A stretch of DNA of 64,000 bases, taken from the NCBI GenBank assembly GCA_016297265.1, contig JAEDHB010000001.1:264105-328104 (forward strand). The letters are read 5' to 3'. Below are positions 52,162 through 61,332 of this stretch, one piece after another. The position numbers and the translations under genes were made by a program. Below the pieces are notes generated by a model. That model saw nothing but the letters and a program-made list of their open reading frames with translations, searched no databases and was not told where the DNA came from. The DNA is from Butyrivibrio sp. GTDB lineage: Bacteria > Bacillota > Clostridia > Lachnospirales > Lachnospiraceae. Every line of letters starts with the position of its first letter. Positions within the stretch are counted from its first letter, which is position 1.

Positions 52162-52179
52162 CTGAGTGCCTCCTCCGTA

Positions 52180-52920
52180 CTATATGGTTTCAAGATGATA
52201 CATTAGAATCGACATAACTGTCAACCCTGCCGTTTCTGTTCTGAGTATTCTTTTTCCCAATGATATGGGAATTATTCCGTTTTCCTTTGCCTTTTTAATC
52301 TCCGAAAGCTCAAATCCGCCCTCTGGTCCGATGAAAAATCCAATCTTCATCCCCGGAGCTATTTTGGAAAGGGCTTCCGTTGTTGCCTGCATACCCTCCG
52401 CAAGCTCGTACGGAATAAGCTTCACATCCATTTCCTCGCAAAGCTTTATCGCCTCATCAAAGCTTACCGGTGCACTAACCCGGGGAATTATCCCCCTGCC
52501 GCTCTGCTTTGCAGCGCTCTCGCTTATGCTGTTCCAACGCTTAATCTTTGCATCAGTTTTTTTATCATCCAGCTTAACCACACATCTTTTCATATTGACC
52601 GGAATTATTTCATGAACACCGAGTTCAACACATTTCTGAATAATAAGTTCCATCTTGTCCGACTTTGGCAGTCCCTGAAACAGATACACCTCTGCCTTAA
52701 GCTCATTATCATTGTAACAGGTCTCGAGAATTGTGAGCATAACCTCATCCTCCGCAAATTCCCTGATTGCGCAGATATAATTGCTGTTATTTCCGCCGGC
52801 AACCATAAGCTTTTCGCCCACCTTCATCCGGAGCACATTCTTAATATGATTGACATCGCTTCCGTCAAGGATTATACCATCCTCGCTGATGTTTTCCGTT
52901 TTCGCAAAAAATCTGTTCAT
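52180..52920 (-). CDS. rsmE: 16S rRNA (uracil(1498)-N(3))-methyltransferase
   Basis: SPOUT methyltransferase for U1498 of 16S rRNA. The 246-residue protein has an N-terminal PUA-like domain (MNRFFAKTENI, DGSDVNHIKNVLRMKVGE) and the knot domain with QKCVELGVHEIIPV, ERCVVK-like MKRCVVK, FFIGPEGGFELSEI and LGKRILRTETA. The frame extends to 52953, but ATG 52920 with AAGGA at 7 bases is the natural start, two bases after prmA. Confidence 0.95.
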   Translation of the reverse strand: MNRFFAKTENISEDGIILDGSDVNHIKNVLRMKVGEKLMVAGGNNSNYICAIREFAEDEVMLTILETCYNDNELKAEVYLFQGLPKSDKMELIIQKCVELGVHEIIPVNMKRCVVKLDDKKTDAKIKRWNSISESAAKQSGRGIIPRVSAPVSFDEAIKLCEEMDVKLIPYELAEGMQATTEALSKIAPGMKIGFFIGPEGGFELSEIKKAKENGIIPISLGKRILRTETAGLTVMSILMYHLETI

Positions 52921-52922
52921 AA

Positions 52923-53909
52923 TCAAATCCTTCTGGCTGTAATTGACACCCATTCGCCTTGATATGTTGTCTCAACAATTTCAAATTCAGGATTGCTCTC
53001 AAAGGCTTCCATAACCGCTTTTTCCTTCATATCAATTATTCCGGAAGTGATTATCACCGCGCCATGCTTCATATGTACAGCAATCTCTCCCAGCAGAGGA
53101 ATAATGATATCTGCCAGAATATTTGCCGTGACAAGGTCATATTTTTCGTAACCCACATAATCCTGAATCGACTTATCATCAATGATATTACCTTCAATAA
53201 CCTCATACAGTTCCCTTCCGAGACCGTTGACTTCCATATTTTCGTCTGTGGCAATAATTGCATTCGGGTCAAGGTCCGTTCCCAGAACATGCTTAACTCC
53301 AAGCATAAGTCCGATTACGGAAAGAATACCGCTGCCCGTTCCCACATCCAGCATCTGTGTATCATTTGTCGCATATTTTCTTATCTGTTTTATCACTAAC
53401 TGGGTTGTCTCATGGGAACCGGTGCCAAAAGCCGTTCCCGGATCAATGTTGACAATCATGCGTCCCTTCATATTCTCAGGAACCTCTTCCCAGGTAGGCT
53501 TTATTACAATATCATCAACCATGAATGGTTTAAAATACTGTTTCCAGTTGTTAATCCAGTCCTTATCCTCTGTTTCATCATCAGTTATTTCGCAGGAGCC
53601 CACATTCACAAATTGTGCTATGTCCTCCAGCCCTGCCTTTATCCTTGCAAGCATATCCTCCTCGCCCGAAATGCCCTCCGGATAGTGAACACCTTCGTCA
53701 TCCGATTCAAGAAAAAAACTTACCTTTCCAATGCCCTCATCAGGAGGTAATTCAGGAAGAATATCTACAAACATTGCCTTGGTATCCGCCATTGACAGCT
53801 GAATATTATCCTCAATCTGCACACCTTCCATGCCGAGCTCTGTAAGCATGTAACTCACAAGGTCCTCAGCTTCGGTTGTCGTAGTGATTGTATATTTTTT
53901 CCACTTCAT
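52923..53909 (-). CDS. prmA: Ribosomal protein L11 methyltransferase
   Basis: Trimethylates ribosomal protein L11. The 328-residue protein has the N-terminal substrate-recognition domain (TTTEAEDLVSYMLTELGMEGVQI) and the SAM domain with DPGTAFGTGSHETTQL, LDVGTGSGILSVIGLMLG and TANILADIIIPLLGEI. The prmA-rsmE pair is a conserved arrangement. Starts 3 bases after the aminopeptidase gene. Confidence 0.95.
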   Translation of the reverse strand: MKWKKYTITTTTEAEDLVSYMLTELGMEGVQIEDNIQLSMADTKAMFVDILPELPPDEGIGKVSFFLESDDEGVHYPEGISGEEDMLARIKAGLEDIAQFVNVGSCEITDDETEDKDWINNWKQYFKPFMVDDIVIKPTWEEVPENMKGRMIVNIDPGTAFGTGSHETTQLVIKQIRKYATNDTQMLDVGTGSGILSVIGLMLGVKHVLGTDLDPNAIIATDENMEVNGLGRELYEVIEGNIIDDKSIQDYVGYEKYDLVTANILADIIIPLLGEIAVHMKHGAVIITSGIIDMKEKAVMEAFESNPEFEIVETTYQGEWVSITARRI

Positions 53910-53912
53910 AAT

Positions 53913-55298
53913 CTATTTCTCCACAAATGCTTTAAATAATCTATAGGTTTCATATATGTCAACCTTGCTGGTCACCTCATATGGTGCATGCATACTGAGT
54001 ACCGGAACTCCGCAGTCCAATACCTCCATGTCATAATTGGCAAGAATGTATGCAATGGTTCCGCCGCCACCAAGGTCCACCTTCCCTATCTCTGCAATCT
54101 GGTATGCAATATCATTGTCTTCCATAATCTTCCTGATTTTTGCAACCGTTTCCGCATTGGCATCACTGGCCGCCGATTTACCTCTTGAGCCGGTAAATTT
54201 CTTTATTACCACACCTTTTCCGAGATATGAAGAGTTTTTCTTTTCAAAAGCGGATGCATAATTTGAATCGTATGCCGAATTGACATCCGCTGATAAAGCA
54301 ACTGAAGCCGCAAGTGCTCTTCTCAGTTTCAGTTCACTGTACTGACCGCAGCACTCCATAACCTCTGCCAGCATATTTTCAAAAAACAGGGATTTGCAGC
54401 CCGTCGCTCCGACGCTTCCTATTTCTTCCTTGTCCATCAAAAGGCAGGCTGTGGTATATTCAGGAATTCCACTGTCGAAATATGCCATAACCGAAGGATA
54501 TGCGCAGACTCTGTCATCCTGTCCATATCCAATAATCATACTGTTATCCATACCCATATTTCTTGCCGGGCCGGAAGGTACTGCCTCCAACTCCGCCGAC
54601 ATAAAATCTTCTTCCGCGATACCGTATTTTTCCTTGAGAATCGAAAGAATATTGGCTTTGACACTCTGTTTTGCATCCTCGCACTCACCGCTTAACGGCA
54701 TATTTCCTGCAAGGATATCCAAAGCCTCACCCTCAACTACCTTGGCCCCCTTTTTGTCCAGCTGTTCGCCGGCAAGATGAATAAGCAAATCCGTAACACC
54801 CACCACCGGGTCGGTTTCTTCCTCGCCCATTGCAACCTCGATATTTCTGCCATCGGTGAGAGCCACAACGCCGTGAATGGCAAGGGGCATTGTCACCCAT
54901 TGATATTTTTTAATTCCGCCATAGTAATGCGTATCAAGGAGTACCATTCCCTCATCCTCATAGAGAGGATTCTGCTTTATGTCAAGTCTTGGCGAATCAA
55001 TGTGCGAGCCAATAATCCTGAGTCCGTCCTCAATTGGTTTTTTTCCAATGGTAAAAAGAGCAAGTGCCTTCCCCATATTATCAACATAGACCCTGTCCCC
55101 CGGCTTAAGCTGTCTGCCTGAAGCCATAACCTCGCTAAGGCACATGCAGCCCTTTTCCTTCGCCATACTGACGATTTCTTTTACACATTCTCTCTCCGTC
55201 TTGCAGTTTGATATAAATTGTCTGTAGTCCTCTGCAAAACTCATTATTGATGCCATTTCCTCAGCATCCGATTTTAACCATGCATTCTGTCTATCCAT
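53913..55298 (-). CDS. Aminopeptidase, family M18
   Basis: A 461-residue dizinc aminopeptidase that forms large tetrahedral complexes in this family, cutting N-terminal residues (often acidic or hydrophobic). Metal ligand motifs are IGSHIDSPRLD, DKEEIGSVGATG, and the final SMHAPYEVTSKVD; the lid loop GGGGTIAYILA is present. No signal peptide. Gap of 16 bases from scpB and 3 to prmA, so it is one operon with them. Specificity unknown. Confidence 0.92.
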   Translation of the reverse strand: MDRQNAWLKSDAEEMASIMSFAEDYRQFISNCKTERECVKEIVSMAKEKGCMCLSEVMASGRQLKPGDRVYVDNMGKALALFTIGKKPIEDGLRIIGSHIDSPRLDIKQNPLYEDEGMVLLDTHYYGGIKKYQWVTMPLAIHGVVALTDGRNIEVAMGEEETDPVVGVTDLLIHLAGEQLDKKGAKVVEGEALDILAGNMPLSGECEDAKQSVKANILSILKEKYGIAEEDFMSAELEAVPSGPARNMGMDNSMIIGYGQDDRVCAYPSVMAYFDSGIPEYTTACLLMDKEEIGSVGATGCKSLFFENMLAEVMECCGQYSELKLRRALAASVALSADVNSAYDSNYASAFEKKNSSYLGKGVVIKKFTGSRGKSAASDANAETVAKIRKIMEDNDIAYQIAEIGKVDLGGGGTIAYILANYDMEVLDCGVPVLSMHAPYEVTSKVDIYETYRLFKAFVEK

Positions 55299-55314
55299 TC
55301 TCTGCTCCTATATT

Positions 55315-55893
55315 CTAGATATTTAATTCCAGCTGTTCTGTCTCATTTTCTGCCTCAAGCTTAAATTCTGCAATTTGTTCCGGCGAAATAGTTGGAAGTT
55401 CTTCCACGGAGGTCAGTCCGAAGCAGCGCAAAAAATCCTCCGTTGTTCCGAAAAGAATTGGTCTGCCCGGTGCATCCAGTCTTCCAAGCTCAGCAATAAG
55501 TCCGTACTCCAACAGCTTATTGACGGCATAATCACTCTTAACGCCTCTGATTTGCTCTATTTCAAGTCTTGTTACAGGCTGCTTATATGCAATTATTGAC
55601 AAGGTTTCAAGTGCTGAATCCGTCAGAATGAATTTTTTTGGCTGACTTGCAACAGTAATAATATTCTCATAAAATTCTGCCTTTGTGCACAGCTGAAAGC
55701 TGTCCTCAAGCTCAATAAGCTTAATTCCTCTGTCATCAGCATTATACTTATCCATCATATTTCTGACAAGCTTTCTGGTCGTATCCTTATCCTGGTCGAT
55801 AGCCAGTGCAAGCTTGTCCACCTCAACCGATGTACCCATTGTAAAAAGAATTGCTTCAACAATGGCCTCCATCTCACTAATGCTTCTGCTCAT
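55315..55893 (-). CDS. scpB: Segregation and condensation protein B
   Basis: Winged-helix subunit of the SMC-ScpAB condensin that folds the chromosome. The 192-residue product has AIVEAILFTMGTSVEVDKLA, the second winged helix TLSIIAYKQPVTRLEIEQIRGV and YGLIAELGRLDAPGRPILFGTT. ATG 55893 is preferred since it is 9 bases from AGGAGG; ATG 55899 is only 3 bases from it. It overlaps scpA. Confidence 0.95.
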   Translation of the reverse strand: MSRSISEMEAIVEAILFTMGTSVEVDKLALAIDQDKDTTRKLVRNMMDKYNADDRGIKLIELEDSFQLCTKAEFYENIITVASQPKKFILTDSALETLSIIAYKQPVTRLEIEQIRGVKSDYAVNKLLEYGLIAELGRLDAPGRPILFGTTEDFLRCFGLTSVEELPTISPEQIAEFKLEAENETEQLELNI

Positions 55894-56644
55894 CTTCATC
55901 TGCCTCCTTGGATGTAATCAAAATATCGTCCTGCCTTTTTTCCTGAAGCACATTGACCTTACCGCCCTTAATCATCTCGAGAATTACAAGGAATGTAACA
56001 ATGACCTCCATCTTACTGTGACTGCTTCCAAGCAGCTGTCTGAAGGAAAACTGTCTGTGGCTTCTCACATAGTCATGAACATATGCTGTACGTTCTTCGA
56101 GATTAACATCCTCCTTCTGAATCTTGCCGAACTTACTTCTTATCGGATCAATTTTATTCTCGCTTCTCTTCAAAACATCATCAAATATCTGTTTTAGCCT
56201 GATAAGTGTCAGACCGTCCACAAGCTGCTCCAGATCAACAGGTTGCTCGTATTCTGCGACCTCTTCCGGAAGATTCTGTTCCCTGTACATTGCTCTTTCC
56301 GCATCAAGCTGTCTGTCCTTTAACTCCATTGACATGCATTTGTACATCTTGTATTCAAGAAGCTTCTCCACCAGTTCCTGACGAGGGTCGTCCTCCTCTT
56401 CTTCCTCCTCTTCTTCAGCAGGAAGAAGCATTTTGGCCTTGATATCGAGAAGCATTGCCGCCATAACGATAAACTCGCTGACCACATTCAAATCCTCGCG
56501 TTCCATCCCGGCCACATAATCAAGATACTGCTCCGTAATGATAACTATCGGAATATCGTAAATATTAACTTTGTTCTTATCAATGAGATGCAAAAGAAGG
56601 TCCAATGGTCCCTCAAACACCTCAAGCTTAACCTCTAATGACAT
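55877..56644 (-). CDS. scpA: Segregation and condensation protein A
   Basis: Kleisin subunit bridging SMC heads. The 255-residue protein starts with the SMC-neck binding helix region KLEVFEGPLDLLLHLIDKNKVNIYDIPI, has the MAAMLLDIKAKMLLP helix, an acidic run (EEEEEEEDD) and a C-terminal winged helix (VVTFLVILEMIKGGKV, here VIVTFLVILEM). Immediately downstream of the phosphoesterase gene (14 bases). Confidence 0.95.
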   Translation of the reverse strand: MSLEVKLEVFEGPLDLLLHLIDKNKVNIYDIPIVIITEQYLDYVAGMEREDLNVVSEFIVMAAMLLDIKAKMLLPAEEEEEEEEDDPRQELVEKLLEYKMYKCMSMELKDRQLDAERAMYREQNLPEEVAEYEQPVDLEQLVDGLTLIRLKQIFDDVLKRSENKIDPIRSKFGKIQKEDVNLEERTAYVHDYVRSHRQFSFRQLLGSSHSKMEVIVTFLVILEMIKGGKVNVLQEKRQDDILITSKEADEDEQKH

Positions 56645-56658
56645 ATCTGATTCTCCAA

Positions 56659-57459
56659 TTATGCCGGTAAAATATTGAGTACAACCAGCTCAGGGTTATT
56701 ATTAATTCTAAGATTTATTGTATGCGCTCCCATTCCTCGGGACACAAGCATCATACTGTTTTTGTATCTGTACATTCCGCTGTCGTATTTTGGAAACAGT
56801 TCAATATTGGTTGACACAAGTCCGCCAAGGGACGGTATTCTAATCATACCTCCGTGAACATGTCCCGACAAAACCATATCCGCACCCCATCCTGCATACC
56901 TGTGAAAATAAATCGGATTGTGCGCCAGCAAAATATTGTAAAGGCTTTTATTGCAGTTGCCCAGATGATGTGCCATAAGGGATTTTCCCATTGTCACCCT
57001 GTCCGTCTTCCTGTAATATACCCTGTCGATTTCCAGACCGGACAATTGAATGCATGCATTATCTTTTTCCAGTGCAATCGTTTCATCCTCCAAAAACACA
57101 ACGCCGGCTTCTGTAAGATAATCCCTGATTACATAATATCTGTCATCATACATGTCCGAATCCAGTTTCATTCTGTACTCATGGTTTCCGTTTGCAAAAA
57201 ACACAGGATAATGAGACGCCAGAGTCTTAATGAATCTCATAACCTGAATAGGGTTGTCCTTCTGCAGACCGTTAAACATATCGCCCGTCATAAGTATTGC
57301 ATCCGGTTTTTCTTTGATAATCATCCGATTGATTTCATGCAAATCAATCCCATAAGTATTTGAATGCAAATCACTCATTACAATAAATTTATATCCGACA
57401 AATTCGGAAGGTAGTTTTTCAGTTTCAACCGTAAATCTTGATATATCTGTTTTTTTCAT
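56659..57459 (-). CDS. Calcineurin-like metallophosphoesterase
   Basis: A 266-residue enzyme with the five metallophosphoesterase motifs: VMSDLHSN, MTGDMFNG, ANGNHEYRMK, LLAHNPIYFHRYAG and SGHVHGGMIRIP. Similar to YkuE/YpbG-type proteins but without a clear membrane anchor at the N-terminus. Substrate unknown (lipid phosphate or nucleotide are typical). It leads the scpA-scpB-M18-prmA-rsmE run, starting just after the divergent repeat region. Confidence 0.85.
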   Translation of the reverse strand: MKKTDISRFTVETEKLPSEFVGYKFIVMSDLHSNTYGIDLHEINRMIIKEKPDAILMTGDMFNGLQKDNPIQVMRFIKTLASHYPVFFANGNHEYRMKLDSDMYDDRYYVIRDYLTEAGVVFLEDETIALEKDNACIQLSGLEIDRVYYRKTDRVTMGKSLMAHHLGNCNKSLYNILLAHNPIYFHRYAGWGADMVLSGHVHGGMIRIPSLGGLVSTNIELFPKYDSGMYRYKNSMMLVSRGMGAHTINLRINNNPELVVLNILPA

Positions 57460-57543
57460 ACTTTATCACCCGGGTCCCCTCGTAAGCATACATAATACAT
57501 TATATCAGAAAACCGCAACAAATGCACCTGTTTTTAATTCTTG

Positions 57544-57572
57544 TTGATAATTTGTTCGAAACTACTTATAAT
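57544..57572 (+). promoter_or_regulatory. Sigma-A promoter of the yihY-like gene, upstream of the repeat array
   Basis: TTGATA (57544-57549), 17-base spacer, TATAAT (57567-57572). Predicted transcription start is 57579-57580, exactly where the first 42-bp repeat begins, so the array forms the 5' untranslated region. Confidence 0.8.
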
Positions 57573-57580
57573 AGTATAGT

Positions 57581-57743
57581 AAGCCCCTCTCGCTGCTTCG
57601 CAGCAAAGCGGGATGGTAAGGTAAGCCCCCTTCGCTGCTTCGCTGCAAGGCGGGATAGCAAGGAAAGCCCCCCTCGCTGCTTCGCTGCAAGGCGGGATAG
57701 CAAGGAAAGCCCCCCTCGCTGCTTCGCAGCTCGGCGGGATAGT
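57581..57743 (+). repeat. GC-rich 42-bp tandem repeat, four copies, in the yihY-like 5' region
   Basis: Copies begin at 57581, 57623, 57665 and 57707 (exact 42-base period; last copy ends near 57743). Each runs AAGCCCC..TCGCTGCTTCGC..GGCGGGAT followed by an AAGGA-like link. Copies 1 and 4 have a perfect stem GCTGC-TTC-GCAGC; copies 2 and 3 read GCTGC on both sides. Because 42 is a multiple of three, both strands have open frames across the array (for example 57522-57770 on +), which are probably not genes. GC content is far above the flanks. Related copies are at 46828-46909. Confidence 0.9.
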
Positions 57744-57766
57744 ATCAATATGGGAAGGAGCTCAAC

Positions 57767-58648
57767 ATGAAGCTTTTTGCATCGATTGCCGTTATCGGTA
57801 ATAAAGTAAAAAAAGATTTCGTAAGTGCATTTGCTGCGCAGTCTGCACTTTTTTTAATTATGAGTTTTGTTCCTTTTCTTATTTTGCTTCTTTCACTGGT
57901 AAAATATACTCCGCTCTCCAAGACCGCGGTGTTAATGTTTATCAATTCATTTGCACCGGAAGCCTTTCAGGATTCCTTCACATCACTTGCTAACCAGGTA
58001 TATATGAACGTTAATCCAAGCTTCTTAATCATCACCATCGTTTCCATTCTGTGGATTGCCGGAAAAGGTATTCATTCAGTCATTGACGGATTTAATTCCA
58101 TCTACGAAATTGACGAGAAGCGCAATATTTTCAAAATCAGACTTTACTCAATATTATATACCCTCCTTTTCATTGTACTTATTGTCACTTTGATTGTTCT
58201 TTTCATTCTTGGTAACAATCTTCTTGATTATTTTAATAAACATGTGCCGGTCATTGCTAATATTATCGATACGATACTGAGTCTCAAGGCAGTACTTTCG
58301 GTATCACTTTTTACAATACTCTTTACACTTTTGTATGCTGCACTTCCAAGCAGACATATTAAATTGAGAACCCAGTTGCCGGGCGCACTCTTTGCTGCAG
58401 TCGGCTGGGCCGGATTCTCATTCTTTTTCTCATTATATATTAACTATTCAAAAACACTTTCTTTCATCTACGGAAGTCTTTCAACCATAGTATGTACAAT
58501 GTTATGGCTGTATGTCTGTATGTTTATTTTCTTCCTGGGTGCAGAGATCAATGTCTATCTCGAACAGTGGAACAAGGGAAAATCCGTTGACGAAGCCATT
58601 GATGTTACCCATGAACAATCCCTCAGCCAAGAGAATAAACATCAATAA
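57767..58648 (+). CDS. YihY/RBN (BrkB) family membrane protein
   Basis: A 293-residue protein with six membrane helices and a cytosolic N-terminus (SIAVIGNKVKKDFVSAFAAQSALFLIMSFVPFLILLLSL). Family motifs SFVPFL, ILWIAGKGIHSVIDGFNSIY and the last helices WLYVCMFIFFLGAEINVYLE are present. Older labels (ribonuclease BN, virulence factor BrkB) are not supported by modern data; function unknown. AAGGAG lies 6 bases before ATG 57767, right after the repeat array. The 3' end overlaps the convergent spoIID-like gene by 26 bases. Confidence 0.92.
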   Translation: MKLFASIAVIGNKVKKDFVSAFAAQSALFLIMSFVPFLILLLSLVKYTPLSKTAVLMFINSFAPEAFQDSFTSLANQVYMNVNPSFLIITIVSILWIAGKGIHSVIDGFNSIYEIDEKRNIFKIRLYSILYTLLFIVLIVTLIVLFILGNNLLDYFNKHVPVIANIIDTILSLKAVLSVSLFTILFTLLYAALPSRHIKLRTQLPGALFAAVGWAGFSFFFSLYINYSKTLSFIYGSLSTIVCTMLWLYVCMFIFFLGAEINVYLEQWNKGKSVDEAIDVTHEQSLSQENKHQ

Positions 58649-60965
58649 GCTCCACCCCTTCATAAAAATAATCCAGTATCTCATCATAGTGCATCCCTGC
58701 CTTAACCATATTGGATACCGCATTCTGGCTCATTCCTATTCCGTGACCATATCCGCCTCCCCTGATTTCATAACCGGCAAATCCGTCATTATCACTGTAC
58801 TCCGTCAGATAGCAAAACGCACTCGGAAGTATGTAAAAGGTTATTTTATCCCCCATCAAAAGCGTAATCTCATTATTTCTCGGACAAAGAAGATATCGGA
58901 TGTTCAGCTCATTCTCAACTCTGATAGTCGCCTTCGTCCCCTCTATTATCATGCAGGTAATAGCGCCGCTATTGCTTCTGCTTTCAACACTGATGTTTCT
59001 TACCTGTCCGATATCCCTGATATCCTGACAAACCCATTTTCCGTTAACCAGAGTTTTTATTCCGGACGGATTGGCGGAATATCTCTGAAAAAGATATTCG
59101 TTCACACTTTTTGTTATCTCCGACAAAGGCATTGTAACCTTCCATCTGTAATAACCAAAACCGTAATCAAAATCCGCAGTATTGGTATTGTCAATAAAGT
59201 TCCTGAAATCATCTTCCTTGGACAGGTCCAGTCCCACATGGGAAGGATTCAATGTTTTTGACACAAGATAAGGAGTGTCCGCAGGATTATCTCCCCACAC
59301 CGTTTTGTCTGATGTATGCCCACAGGAAGTGGAATAATAATATGTTGTTATGGTTTCGCCGTTATAGGCTGCCACCTCGCCATAGGTTTCCTTCACAGCT
59401 CTTTTGGACTCCTCCATCTCATTCACATTGTTGTACACCTGAAAATTCACACTGTCGTCCACATGGGCACCATATTCTGCATATGCGTTGTTTAACAGCT
59501 GTCTGTAGGCATAGCTTCTGGCACATACCGCCTGAACCTTCAACGCCTCCACCCCAAAGCTGTTTGGCATCTCACTTGGCACAACGCCGCAAAGATATGT
59601 CTCAATGTCAACATCATTGATAAGAACAAGCCCTTCATCATATTTTGCCACCTCAAGTATGCCCCTGTAGACAGGGTTGCCATATGATTTTTCTACGGAA
59701 AGAACTTTCATTGTAGCATCCTTTCCTATTGGCTCGATACGGATTCTCTGTTTTTTCACTTCTTTACTGTCAACAAAAAAATCAACCACTTCCCCTGCGG
59801 AGTGTTTCACCTTCTTTTTTCCACAGGTCACATAGTAATCATAATCACTGGTAAGCGATATTCTGTTGTGAAAAAGTGATGTAAATCCTGTACTCATAAC
59901 CATAACTCTGATATTGGCTGCATTAATATTTGAGGCAATCAATGCAGCACAAATTCTGCCCTCTTCCACAACAAATTTTGTGACCGAGTATCCCACAAGT
60001 ATATCATCTATCTCCGCCTCACAGAATTTACCGTATGTTTTGTATATTTTGAACCCCTCTGCAACCGGAAGTTCATTATAACCCTCTATCTCAATTACGT
60101 CCTTTGACGCCATCAGCACTTTTCCGCCAATAACGCTTTCCTTCACGGTAATGCCCTTCACCCTGCCATCACATATATCAATATCCGCAATCTGTTTGCT
60201 AACATTTTCCGCAACGCCTCCCGTGTAAAATTCTCTGTATCCGCCACCTATGTACGCCCTGATTACCCCCTTCTTTGCATATTCTATCCAGACATTTCTA
60301 TAGGTCACCTCATCGCTAATCTGCCCGATTACATATATTATCTCATTTCCTCTCACATAGGCTCTTATCTCTCTGTCAATATATCTGTCCAGCGAAATCC
60401 CCTCAAAACCTCTTTCTCCCATGCTGGTACAGGCCTTCCATTTACCCACATTCTCACTATTTGCCGGGGTAATGGCAACCACCATCTGCTCTGTGTGAGC
60501 TGCGTCCTCGCCGCCATACACGCTAATCAGGTAGTCATATATTCTCACAAAGGTATCCAACGGTATACTTTTCCTGTCCTTAACATTCTCTATTTCATTC
60601 ATGGAGACCTTTCCGGCCTCCGTAATATCTATTCCCCTCCCCTTCAAAAAATATTTCAAATCCCCATAGGAATACATTTGCTCTGCAAGCTTACTGTCAG
60701 GCTCATTTTGGCTAATTTCCAGATAATCCATATCCAGCATATAATTAATGTATTTTTCGTACCACTCTCCGGAAGAATTCTCACCAAAATGATTTGATAC
60801 ACTCTTAAGGGAGTTCATATCCGTATTGAGAAGTGTCAGCATTTTGCACGCCTGTGCAACACTGATATAATTATCCTTATCCTTCTTTCTCAATGAAAAA
60901 AATATTGCACATCCCGAAACCACAATAACAAAACATATCAGCATAATTATTTTTCGTCTTCTCAT
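58623..60965 (-). CDS. SpoIID/LytB domain protein, long form
   Basis: A 780-residue membrane-anchored protein. N-terminal helix KIIMLICFVIVVSGCAIFF (signal anchor, possibly lipoprotein at GC), about 400 residues without recognised domain, then the SpoIID domain (about 425-780) with the catalytic glutamate in GVVPSEMPNSFGVEALKVQAVCARSYA, TYYYSTSCGHTS and GYGHGIGMSQNAVSNM. SpoIID is a lytic transglycosylase needed for engulfment; the long N-terminal extension suggests a vegetative or specialised relative. The frame reaches 61022, but ATG 60965 with GGAGGA is the natural start. Confidence 0.88.
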   Translation of the reverse strand: MRRRKIIMLICFVIVVSGCAIFFSLRKKDKDNYISVAQACKMLTLLNTDMNSLKSVSNHFGENSSGEWYEKYINYMLDMDYLEISQNEPDSKLAEQMYSYGDLKYFLKGRGIDITEAGKVSMNEIENVKDRKSIPLDTFVRIYDYLISVYGGEDAAHTEQMVVAITPANSENVGKWKACTSMGERGFEGISLDRYIDREIRAYVRGNEIIYVIGQISDEVTYRNVWIEYAKKGVIRAYIGGGYREFYTGGVAENVSKQIADIDICDGRVKGITVKESVIGGKVLMASKDVIEIEGYNELPVAEGFKIYKTYGKFCEAEIDDILVGYSVTKFVVEEGRICAALIASNINAANIRVMVMSTGFTSLFHNRISLTSDYDYYVTCGKKKVKHSAGEVVDFFVDSKEVKKQRIRIEPIGKDATMKVLSVEKSYGNPVYRGILEVAKYDEGLVLINDVDIETYLCGVVPSEMPNSFGVEALKVQAVCARSYAYRQLLNNAYAEYGAHVDDSVNFQVYNNVNEMEESKRAVKETYGEVAAYNGETITTYYYSTSCGHTSDKTVWGDNPADTPYLVSKTLNPSHVGLDLSKEDDFRNFIDNTNTADFDYGFGYYRWKVTMPLSEITKSVNEYLFQRYSANPSGIKTLVNGKWVCQDIRDIGQVRNISVESRSNSGAITCMIIEGTKATIRVENELNIRYLLCPRNNEITLLMGDKITFYILPSAFCYLTEYSDNDGFAGYEIRGGGYGHGIGMSQNAVSNMVKAGMHYDEILDYFYEGVELIDVYSLG

Positions 60966-61091
60966 AGCTCCTCCAACGCCACAATTTCCCGCAGAGTCAA
61001 ATACAAAATAAACGGAATACAATAAGGCTTGTATATTTTATTAGCAAATAATCGAAAATATACTTCAAATTTGGTCAAACCCGTAAACAAC

Positions 61092-61326
61092 AAAAAACCC
61101 GGCATAGCCGGGTTGAAAACTTACAAATAATATGTCCCCAGAATGCCGGTTCCTATTTTCTTGACGCCTAGCAACGCTAGGTGGGTAACCGCAAATAGAT
61201 TTCTGCCTTCCACTGCAAACGGAGGCCTGACATCCATCTAAAGATATAGGAATCCCTTTAATCAAATGTAGGATCAAAACAATAGGAGTTGTCGAACAAT
61301 CCAGGAAACATATCGTTTTATATTGT
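61092..61326 (-). ncRNA. ssrS: Probable 6S RNA with its terminator
   Basis: Minus-strand transcript from a strong promoter to a terminator (AACCCGGC-TATG-GCCGGGTT then T-run, 61114-61092), with no coding capacity. It folds as a long rod: closing stem ATATGTTTCC with GGGGACATAT, a bubble holding TGTTCG on the 5' side and CGGCAT on the 3' side, then a 14-bp stem TCCTATTGTTTTGA with TCAAGAAAATAGGA, and inner hairpins including CGCCTAGC-AAC-GCTAGGTG-like arms. The rod with central bubble and the TGTTCG/CGGCAT motifs match 6S RNA, which traps sigma-A polymerase. Assignment is from memory of the family, not a covariance search. Confidence 0.75.
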
Positions 61327-61332
61327 GTCTTA

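Noticed and set aside
57581..57743. CRISPR array
   Set aside because: The repeats are directly abutting without unique spacers, and no cas genes are in the window.
57522..57770. 82-codon frame (and a 60-codon frame on the other strand) through the 42-bp repeats
   Set aside because: Both strands stay open only because the period is a multiple of three; the first codons lie upstream of the predicted transcription start, and the frame is not kept at the second locus.
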